From positions 1 to 8,904 of the forward strand of contig JADHLS010000167.1 of assembly GCA_016780605.1 (NCBI GenBank): a stretch of 8,904 nt of DNA, given 5' to 3'. Numbering within the stretch: the stretch's first letter is position 1; each line of letters starts with the position of its first letter. Made by a program: the position numbers and the translations under genes. Below the pieces are notes generated by a model that was not told the origin of the DNA, did no database searches, and saw only the letters and a program-made list of their open reading frames with translations. This document shows, piece after piece, positions 1 through 4,863 of this stretch. The stretch comes from Reyranella sp. (lineage in GTDB: Bacteria; Pseudomonadota; Alphaproteobacteria; Reyranellales; Reyranellaceae).

Positions 1-1
1 C

Positions 2-1132
2 GCGGTCGCGGCTCTGGGCTATGTCGCCCGCGATTTCCTCATCCCGACGGCCGGCGCGGTCGTGCTGGCCCTGATGCTGACGCCGGTCGCCAACACCTTC
101 GAGCGCCTCCGTCTGCGGGCCACCGCGGCCGCATTGGCGTCGGTCACGATGCTGGCGCTGGGGTTGGCGCTGCTGTTGGCGATCTCGGTGCCGGCCCTCA
201 CCAATTGGGTCGATCAAGCGCCGTTTCTCACCTACACGCTGGAACGCAAGCTCGAGGGCGTGCGCAAGTCGCTGGCGGTCGTGCAGGAGGTCTCCAAGCA
301 GGTCGAGCAGGCCACCTCGGGCGCCGCGCCCAGCACGCCCGCAGCCGCGCCACCCGAGAAGGTCGTCGTGCGCGAGCGTTCGCTGATCAACGACCTTGTC
401 AGCACGACGCCCGGCTTGCTGTTGCAGATCCTGTACGCGGCCGTGCTGGCTTTCCTGCTGCTCGGGCATCGCAATGGCGCCCGCCGCCAGATCATGCGCA
501 TTCCCGCCGCGTTCGACACCCGTCTGCGGGTCGCTCGCGTCATGCGCGACATCAACGACAGGGTCGGCCAGTACCTGTTCTCGCTGGCGGTGATCTATTC
601 GGGAGTCGCCGCGCTTGCCACCGTCGCGCTGATGTTGCTGGGCTTTCCTAACGCCATCATCTGGGGCGCGCTTCTGGGCATCGCGAGCTTCGTGCCCTTC
701 ATCGGGCCGGCCGTGACGATCGCCGTCGTGGCCGTGGTGGCCCTGATCACCTTCGACGACTGGCCGCGCATCGTCGCCGCGCCCGCGGTGCTCCTGCTGA
801 TCCATGGCGTGGAATCGCAGTTCATCACCCCGATGTTCGTGAGCCGGCGCTGCGCCCTCAACACGGTGGCGGTGTTCGCTTCGATCGCGCTGCTGGGCTG
901 GATGTGGGGCGCCATCGGCGCCATCGTGGCGGTGCCGTTGCTGATCCTGGTCAGCACCATCGCGGCCCATCTGCCGTCGTTGCGTTGGCTGGAGGTCCTG
1001 CTGTCGGACGATCGGCCGGTCAGCGAAAGGATCGCGCGCAAGCCCTCATTGGCGTCGGTGACGCGGCCGCCGGTAAAGGCGCCCAAGACGGGTCCGACCC
1101 GTCAGCGGCGACGTCTGGCGGCGGCGAAGTAG
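2..1132 (+). CDS. AI-2E family transporter (permease), 5' end cut by window edge
   Basis: The frame is open from the first bases of the window to a TAG at 1130-1132, giving 376 residues with the start missing. An internal GTG at 62 is not the real start, because the residues before it (ALGYVARDFLIPTAG) already match the first membrane region of the family. The protein has N-terminal hydrophobic helices, an Ala/Pro-rich extracytoplasmic insert around residues 95-120, and the C-terminal multi-helix core with FVPFIGPAV, ESQFITPMFVSRR and WGAIGAIVAVPLL, which are hallmarks of the AI-2E/PerM family (PF01594). A basic tail (RQRRRLAAAK) ends it. Members are integral inner-membrane permeases; some export autoinducer-2, others act in ion or proton antiport, so the substrate here is unknown. 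It converges with the minus-strand small membrane gene and overlaps its 3' end. Confidence 0.92.
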   Translation, partial: AVAALGYVARDFLIPTAGAVVLALMLTPVANTFERLRLRATAAALASVTMLALGLALLLAISVPALTNWVDQAPFLTYTLERKLEGVRKSLAVVQEVSKQVEQATSGAAPSTPAAAPPEKVVVRERSLINDLVSTTPGLLLQILYAAVLAFLLLGHRNGARRQIMRIPAAFDTRLRVARVMRDINDRVGQYLFSLAVIYSGVAALATVALMLLGFPNAIIWGALLGIASFVPFIGPAVTIAVVAVVALITFDDWPRIVAAPAVLLLIHGVESQFITPMFVSRRCALNTVAVFASIALLGWMWGAIGAIVAVPLLILVSTIAAHLPSLRWLEVLLSDDRPVSERIARKPSLASVTRPPVKAPKTGPTRQRRRLAAAK

Positions 1133-1361
1133 ATCAGCCCGACGGCAGTCCAGAAGGCCCCCATGAGCGCCCACGCCGCCGGACCATCGACGGCGCGTTC
1201 GAGCAGGATAAGGGCGGGGTCGTCAGGCAGACGGCGCCGGCGGCAACAGCCGCCGCGGCGCCAACGGTCAGTATCGCGCGCAGGACGGCGTCATGCGCGG
1301 CGGTGCGCAGGGAACGCGCGGCGGCCGCGGAGGCCGCCACGCGCACGAGGGGACCGATCAT
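1102..1361 (-). pseudogene. Small two-helix membrane protein, frameshifted (holin-like/DUF type, unassigned)
   Basis: ATG at 1359-1361 opens MIGPLVRVAASAAAARSL, an amphipathic start followed by a hydrophobic Ala-rich helix (AAAAVAAGAVCL). In the same frame the text then becomes polar nonsense and stops at 1134. One base away, the minus frame reads ALILLERAVDGPAAWALMG, then GAFWTAVGLIYFAAARRRR and TGA at 1102-1104, a convincing second membrane helix with a basic tail. One missing G in the GGGG run at 1216-1219 would join the halves into a smooth 86-residue protein (...CLTTPALILLERAV...). So this is either a recent frameshift or a homopolymer error. It lies 49 bp downstream of the DUF883 gene on the same strand and is probably cotranscribed. 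The last 31 bp overlap the end of the convergent permease gene. The family is not recognised with certainty; small membrane partners are common beside DUF883 genes. Function unknown. Confidence 0.6.
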
Positions 1362-1410
1362 CGAGGGCCGGGCCTTGCTTGGCGCGTATGGCCGCTGAGA
1401 GGCCGGCCGC

Positions 1411-1743
1411 TCAGTTGCGACGACAAAGCCAGCCTGCCAGGAAGCCGATGCCGAGGATCGCGGCCAGGGTCGTAAGTGGACGGGCCTCGGTGTGCTCGAG
1501 CATCTTGTCGGCAGCCTTGTCCTTGAGCTTCAGCGTGTCGTCGGCGATCGACTTGGCGGTGTCGCCGTACTTGGCGATCATCTCGCGCGCCGACTTCAAG
1601 GACTCTTCGATCGCCGCTTCGCCGCGGGCCACGATTGAATTGCCGGTGCCGTTGACGGTCTCGGCAAGTTCCTCCAGCTGCGCCTTCAGAAGGGCGATCT
1701 GCCGGGCCAGGTCCTTGTCGTTGTGGGCGGCCGCATTTCGCAT
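1411..1743 (-). CDS. DUF883/ElaB-YqjD-like membrane-anchored helical protein
   Basis: A 110-residue protein. The start is ATG at 1741-1743, preceded by AGGAG six bases upstream, a strong ribosome binding site; the longer open frame to 1875 has no such support. Residues about 8-85 are charged and heptad-like (DLARQIALLKAQLEELAET, then EESLKSAREMIAKYGDTAKS), predicted as long amphipathic helices or a coiled coil. The C-terminus, residues about 86-110, carries HTEARPLTTLAAILGIGFLA followed by GWLCRRN: one glycine-zipper membrane helix with a short basic tail. This is the layout of DUF883 proteins (ElaB, YqjD), inner-membrane tail-anchored proteins; in E. coli YqjD has been linked to ribosome binding in stationary phase. 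Whether this homologue does the same is not shown. It lies 138 bp downstream of the SIS gene. Confidence 0.88.
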   Translation of the reverse strand: MRNAAAHNDKDLARQIALLKAQLEELAETVNGTGNSIVARGEAAIEESLKSAREMIAKYGDTAKSIADDTLKLKDKAADKMLEHTEARPLTTLAAILGIGFLAGWLCRRN

Positions 1744-1805
1744 GACATGCTCCTGGGCTGTGGGTTCCGGGCCTGTGAACGCCTGTCGCAGGGTGAGGTT
1801 CCCGT

Positions 1806-1880
1806 CTAGCCGTAGTGCCGGGTCGGCAACAGCCGGGGAGGAATAAGCAGCAGACCGGCAAAAACGACGGTCCACCGCAT
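1806..1880 (-). CDS. Possible 24-residue hydrophobic leader-like small ORF
   Basis: In the 138-bp gap after the SIS stop codon, an ATG at 1878-1880 begins one base beyond that stop and encodes MRWTVVFAGLLLIPPRLLPT followed by RHYG and TAG. The first half looks like a signal peptide or membrane helix. There is no clear Shine-Dalgarno, although translational coupling to the upstream stop is possible. It could be a chance ORF, a remnant of a broken gene, or a small membrane peptide. No family is recognised. Confidence 0.2.
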   Translation of the reverse strand: MRWTVVFAGLLLIPPRLLPTRHYG

Positions 1881-1881
1881 G

Positions 1882-2508
1882 TCAGAACCGCAGCGACTGC
1901 ACCAGTTCCGTCGGCAGCTCCGACATGCGCACATACTGGGCGAGGATATGCATCAGCGATTGATGCACGTCCTCGACGACGCCGTAGTTTTCCGCCGCGA
2001 CGTGCAGGCTGATATCCGCCATCTGCGCGCTGCGGCCGCCGCTGAAGCCGGAGAAGGCGATGGTGGTCATGCCGTTGTCGGCGGCCCAGGCCAGGGCCCG
2101 CACGATGTTCTCCGAATCGCCCGACGAGGAGATGGTGATCAGCACGTCGCCCGGTCGGCCGAGGTTCTTCAGCTGATAGGCGAAAACCTCGGGATACTCC
2201 ATGTCGTTGGCGATCGCCGTGACCAGCTCGACCGTCGCCGACAGGCTCACCACGCGCGGGCGCAGCGTCGTGTTGGCCGCGATGCCCTTGGAGCAGTCAC
2301 AGGTGAGATGGTTCGCGATCGCCGCCGACCCGCCGTTGCCGCAGCTGAAGATCAGGCGGTCGCCCTGGATGGCGCGCTTCAGCGCCGTCACCGCCCTCTC
2401 GAGCTCGCCCGGACGGACCGAGCTCAGGGCCTTGCCCATGGCGGAGGCATAGTCGGCGATGAAGGCGCCGGCGTTGGGATATTTCTGGCTGGGAAACTTG
2501 GCAGTCAT
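1882..2508 (-). CDS. SIS-domain phosphosugar isomerase, GmhA-like (sedoheptulose-7-phosphate isomerase family)
   Basis: A 208-residue protein starting at ATG 2506-2508 (MTAKFPSQKY). The open frame runs further upstream, but that part overlaps the preceding gene and is Pro/Arg-rich, so it is excluded. One SIS domain fills the protein: phosphate-binding SCGNGGSAA at residues 56-64, a second phosphosugar loop SSSGDSEN at 127-134, TAIANDMEYPEVFAYQL at 97-113, and VVEDVHQSLMHILAQ at 177-191. This matches the GmhA branch, which makes D-glycero-D-manno-heptose 7-phosphate for LPS or S-layer heptose. The Zn-site positions appear as H67, D71, E179 and H187, against H, E, Q and H in E. coli GmhA, so it may be a relative in capsule or surface-sugar metabolism rather than true GmhA. 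It lies 32 bp after the glutaredoxin-DinB gene, same strand, likely the same transcript. No good ribosome binding site is visible before the start. Confidence 0.85.
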   Translation of the reverse strand: MTAKFPSQKYPNAGAFIADYASAMGKALSSVRPGELERAVTALKRAIQGDRLIFSCGNGGSAAIANHLTCDCSKGIAANTTLRPRVVSLSATVELVTAIANDMEYPEVFAYQLKNLGRPGDVLITISSSGDSENIVRALAWAADNGMTTIAFSGFSGGRSAQMADISLHVAAENYGVVEDVHQSLMHILAQYVRMSELPTELVQSLRF

Positions 2509-2540
2509 GCACGTGGGCGTAAGCGACGGCACCGTCCTCG

Positions 2541-3293
2541 TCAACCGTCCCACACGTTCTGGGGCATCGGCAGCTTGGCGAAATCGGCGGCGACCAGCGG
2601 CCGGTGGTGGGTGACCCCCTCCTTTTCCAGCAACATCATGTATTGCCGGACATGCTGGCCGGAATGCCAGGTCGTGCGCTCCATCAGCTCGTGCAGGCTC
2701 TGCGGGCCGTAGTAGGTCTGCAACGTCTTCGAAGGCGCGGTATCGCCCTTCCGCCACCACTCCCGGAAGCGGGCGCGGATCTTCTCGCCGTAGGCGACCA
2801 GCGCCTTGGTGTCGGCGTCGGGCGCCGGCTCCTCGCGGAACATCGTCTGGACAAGCGTGATGTTCTCATTGGCGTCGAGGAAGGCGTCGACCACGCGGAA
2901 CAGATGGAACGCAAGCGTGCGATAGCTCCGCGGCCGTCCCGGGACATGCGTGTCGAGGCGGTCGGCCGGCATCAGCGGAATCAACTCCAGCGCGGCGCCC
3001 ATGAATTTGTCGACGCGTGCCGCCAGCTCGTCGGTCGTGAGCTGAGGCCCGCCATTCTCGTTCAGGCCGAGGAAGTCGATGATCTGCTTGGTGCTCTGGC
3101 CGAAGGTATATTTGTCGCCGCGCGACAGCACCGGCACCGAGCGCACGCCGAGCTTCTGCAGCTCCGCCAGGCCGGTCGGATCCTCGAGCACATTAACCGA
3201 AACGAAGTCGATCCCACGGATCGATAGAAACTCCTTGAGTCTCAGACAGCTGGTTCAACCCGGCTGCCAGAAGACCTTCAGCGGCTCGCTCAT
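2541..3293 (-). CDS. Glutaredoxin-DinB fusion, probable selenoprotein (in-frame TGA = Sec13, UxxC)
   Basis: Read from ATG 3291-3293, with GGAG seven bases upstream (3301-3304 on the complement), the frame gives MSEPLKVFWQPG, TGA at 3255-3257, then TSCLRLKEFLSIRGIDFVSV and onward to TGA at 2541-2543: 250 residues if the first TGA is read as selenocysteine. Residues 5-80 form a glutaredoxin/thioredoxin fold: beta strand KVFWQPG, redox motif U13-T-S-C16, cis-Pro54 in RSVPV, and GQ at 65-66. Residues about 85-245 form a DinB/YfiT-type four-helix domain with likely metal triad His130 (FHLFRV), His210 and His214 (WHSGQH). Without readthrough only a GTG at 3189-3191 could start the rest, which would lose the active site. 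The likely role is thiol-disulfide or glutathione/bacillithiol-type transferase chemistry in the cytoplasm; the substrate is unknown. The gene sits 52 bp after the Bug gene and 32 bp before the SIS gene. Alternatives: nonsense mutation or a base error (TGC to TGA). Confidence 0.78.
3207..3254 (-). promoter_or_regulatory. Candidate bacterial SECIS: two stem-loops just downstream of the in-frame TGA
   Basis: Immediately 3' of the TGA in the transcript there are two adjacent hairpins. The first (3243 to 3227) pairs GAGACUC with GAGUUUC around loop AAG: seven pairs, one of them G-U, with the loop starting 19 nt after UGA. The second (3224 to 3208) pairs UCGAUCC with GGAUCGA around loop GUG: seven perfect Watson-Crick pairs, with the loop starting 38 nt after UGA. 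Bacterial SECIS elements lie inside the coding region at roughly this distance and have a G early in the apical loop. The first hairpin has the better distance, the second the better loop and stem. Which one SelB would bind cannot be decided by eye. Confidence 0.5.
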
Positions 3294-3313
3294 ATGCCTA
3301 CTCCATCGACTAA

Positions 3314-3332
3314 CCTCATCCTGAGGGTGAGG
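3314..3332. repeat. Short palindrome (CCTCATCC-TGA-GGGTGAGG) between Bug and glutaredoxin-DinB genes
   Basis: An 8-bp stem with a 3-nt loop and one G-T pair, in the 52-bp gap between two minus-strand genes. It resembles the CCTCATCCTGAGG-type extragenic palindromes scattered through alphaproteobacterial genomes. No T-run follows on either strand, so it does not look like a classical intrinsic terminator, but it could stabilise the upstream mRNA end. Confidence 0.55.
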
Positions 3333-3345
3333 CTGAATTACTGGA

Positions 3346-4323
3346 TCAATTGGTCGCCTTGAGGCCGAATGTGTCAAGCATCGACTGCCAGCGCACCATA
3401 TCGGCTGCCAAGCGCTCGGCGCATTCCTTGCCGGTCGAGGTTTCCACCTCGAGGCCAAGCTGGCTCAGCTGCTCGGCGGTGTCGCGTTCGTCGAGCGTGG
3501 CCCGCAACTCGCGCTCCCAGGCCGCCGCCACCTCCGGCGACAGGCCGGTCGGCCCGAAGAAGCCGTACCAGTTCTGCAATTCAAGGCCCGGGTAGCCGAG
3601 TTCCGCGACGGTGGGGATGTCGGGCGCCGTCTTGCTGCGCTTGTTGTCCGAGGTGACGAGGATGCGCAGACGTGCGCCGCGATGATGCTGCAGGAACGAG
3701 GTGAGCCCGCCGCTGCCGGCGGGGATCCTGCCCTCCTGAAGATCGGTCACCAGCGGCGAAGCGCCTTTGTAGTAGACGGCCTCCAGCGGCCGGCCCAACG
3801 CCTTGCCGATCATCAAGCCGAACAGGTGGATGAGGGTGTTGAGCGAGGTGGTGCCAAAGCGCGCCTGCTCCGACGGCGCGTTCTGCAGCCACTTTCCGTA
3901 GTCCGCCAGCGTCGAGAGGTCGAGCTTGCGGGAGACGGCAAAGGCCGTCGGATAGGTGCCGGCCAAGGTGAGCGGCAGGACGTCGGTCAGTGGATCGAAC
4001 GGGTAGGTCTTGCTCGTCAGCTTCCCGATCAACGTCGCCGTCTGCATGAACCCCAGGACCGACCCGTCGGTCGGCGAACGTTTCAGGATTTCGCCGACCG
4101 CCGCACCGCCGTTACCCGGCTTGTTCTCGATGGTTATGGATCGCGAGAGCCGTCGCTGCAGCGAGGCCGCAATGAGACGGGCCATCTCGTCCGTCCCACC
4201 GCCGACCGGATAGCCGATGATGATCCTGATGCCGCGCGCCGGCAGCACACTTTGCGCAAAGGAAGGCGATATGCCGAGCACGGCCGGGGCGGCCAGGATA
4301 ACGCGACGCGACAGCCGAGCCAT
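3346..4323 (-). CDS. Bug/TctC family tripartite tricarboxylate transporter substrate-binding protein
   Basis: A 325-residue protein, the usual family length, from ATG 4321-4323; GAGG lies eight bases upstream. The N-terminus MARLSRRVILAAPAVLGIS is a signal peptide with a twin-arginine-like SRR-V-I-L motif and a probable cleavage after SFA (residue 23). Family motifs follow: IIIGYPVGGGTDEMAR at residues 34-49, IENKPGNGGAAVGE at 65-78, and the C-terminal DIPTVAELGYPGLELQNWYG region. Bug proteins are periplasmic Venus-flytrap receptors for carboxylates and related organic acids that feed TctA/TctB permeases; none of those is present here, so it is an orphan receptor as in many Burkholderiales and Hyphomicrobiales. 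The ligand cannot be read from the sequence. It sits 73 bp downstream of the VOC gene and 52 bp upstream of the glutaredoxin-DinB gene, on the same strand. Confidence 0.93.
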   Translation of the reverse strand: MARLSRRVILAAPAVLGISPSFAQSVLPARGIRIIIGYPVGGGTDEMARLIAASLQRRLSRSITIENKPGNGGAAVGEILKRSPTDGSVLGFMQTATLIGKLTSKTYPFDPLTDVLPLTLAGTYPTAFAVSRKLDLSTLADYGKWLQNAPSEQARFGTTSLNTLIHLFGLMIGKALGRPLEAVYYKGASPLVTDLQEGRIPAGSGGLTSFLQHHRGARLRILVTSDNKRSKTAPDIPTVAELGYPGLELQNWYGFFGPTGLSPEVAAAWERELRATLDERDTAEQLSQLGLEVETSTGKECAERLAADMVRWQSMLDTFGLKATN

Positions 4324-4396
4324 GGAGCCATCCTCGTTCGACTCGAATCGACTTGCCTATTGTACTGCGAATCCATTGCCGCCGGGACAGGGGGAA
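4324..4396 (-). promoter_or_regulatory. Possible promoter region of the Bug-type receptor gene
   Basis: The 73-bp gap is AT-richer than its surroundings. On the minus strand TACAAT (4364 to 4359) resembles a -10 box 35 bases before the ATG, but no convincing -35 box is seen at 16-18 bp. A small perfect dyad TTCGA-C-TCGAA lies at 4337-4347, between that box and the start codon, and could be an operator or chance. Confidence 0.25.
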
Positions 4397-4780
4397 TCAG
4401 GCCGGCTTGTGGCAGACGACACAGACCTTGTTGCCGTCGGGGTCCCTGAGATAGGCGCCGTAGTAGTTGGGATGGTAGTGCGTACGCAAGCCGGGCGCGC
4501 CTTCATCCTTGCCGCCGGCGGCGAGGCCGGCCTTGTAAGCGGCGTCGACCGACGGCCGATCGTTTGCGTTGAGGCCGACCGTGATGCCGTTGCCGACACT
4601 CGCCGGCTTCTTGTCGAGTGGTGTCACGATCCAGAGCTGCGGCCGTCCCCCGGCCGGCCCGTAGCCCGCGGCCTCGGGATGATCGGCCAGGCGCGCCAGC
4701 CCGAGCGCCTTGCCGACGCCGTCGTAGAAGGCTTTGGCCTTGGCGACGTCGTTGGTGCCGACAGTGACGTGACTGAACAT
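4397..4780 (-). CDS. VOC family protein (glyoxalase/bleomycin-resistance fold)
   Basis: A 127-residue protein, a typical single-module pair of beta-alpha-beta-beta-beta units. The start is ATG 4778-4780 with GGGAG about six bases upstream. Residues 1-10 (MFSHVTVGTN) carry the family's first-strand His4. AKAFYDGVGKALGL at 15-28 is the usual helix, HYHPNYYGAYLRDPDGNKV at 101-119 is the C-terminal signature, and the end is CVVCHKPA. The family covers glyoxalase I, extradiol dioxygenases, antibiotic-binding and epimerase proteins. Here the usual C-terminal metal-binding Glu after DPDGN is Cys120, and the central His position appears to be Thr67, so a classical metal-dependent lyase activity is doubtful. 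Cytoplasmic; substrate unknown. It is followed by the Bug gene after 73 bp and separated from the ABC exporter by a palindromic repeat. Confidence 0.9.
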   Translation of the reverse strand: MFSHVTVGTNDVAKAKAFYDGVGKALGLARLADHPEAAGYGPAGGRPQLWIVTPLDKKPASVGNGITVGLNANDRPSVDAAYKAGLAAGGKDEGAPGLRTHYHPNYYGAYLRDPDGNKVCVVCHKPA

Positions 4781-4801
4781 GCGGCTCTCCCTCGTCCAAG
4801 T

Positions 4802-4850
4802 CCGTCATCCCGACCGTAGCCGAGCCCCTCGACTTCGCTCGGGATGACGG
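4802..4850. repeat. REP-like long palindrome with 12-bp perfect arms
   Basis: CCGTCATCCCGA at 4802-4813 is the exact reverse complement of TCGGGATGACGG at 4839-4850, with 25 bases between. The inner part contains CGAG-CCC-CTCG (4821-4831), which can form a smaller hairpin. The TCATCCCGAGCGAAGTCGAG-type sequence resembles dispersed extragenic palindromes known from many proteobacterial genomes. It occupies nearly the whole gap between the end of the ABC exporter and the start of the VOC gene, so it may also end exporter transcription, although no U-run follows. Confidence 0.75.
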
Positions 4851-4863
4851 GAATTAGCGCCTC

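Noticed and set aside
1744..1875. N-terminal extension of the DUF883 protein
   Set aside because: ATG 1743 has an AGGAG at ideal spacing and gives the usual DUF883 length; the extension has no homology-like features.
1879..2712. + strand open frame of 277 codons opposite the SIS gene
   Set aside because: Arg/His-rich mirror of the SIS and glutaredoxin-DinB coding sequence; no motif and no ribosome binding site.
2509..2760. 84-residue N-terminal extension of the SIS protein
   Set aside because: It overlaps the end of the glutaredoxin-DinB gene and is Pro/Arg-rich out-of-frame text; the SIS domain is complete from ATG 2508.
2541..3191. Open frame starting at GTG 3189-3191 as the complete DinB-type gene
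   Set aside because: It begins in the middle of a glutaredoxin fold, has no clear ribosome binding site, and loses the redox motif. The frame upstream of the TGA has a strong Shine-Dalgarno and matching homology.
3314..3332. Intrinsic terminator after the Bug gene
   Set aside because: The stem-loop is real but no T-run follows on either strand, so it is listed as a palindromic repeat instead.
3682..4449. + strand open frame of 255 codons opposite the Bug gene
   Set aside because: Low-complexity Arg/Gln-rich shadow of the Bug-type receptor, which has clear family motifs.
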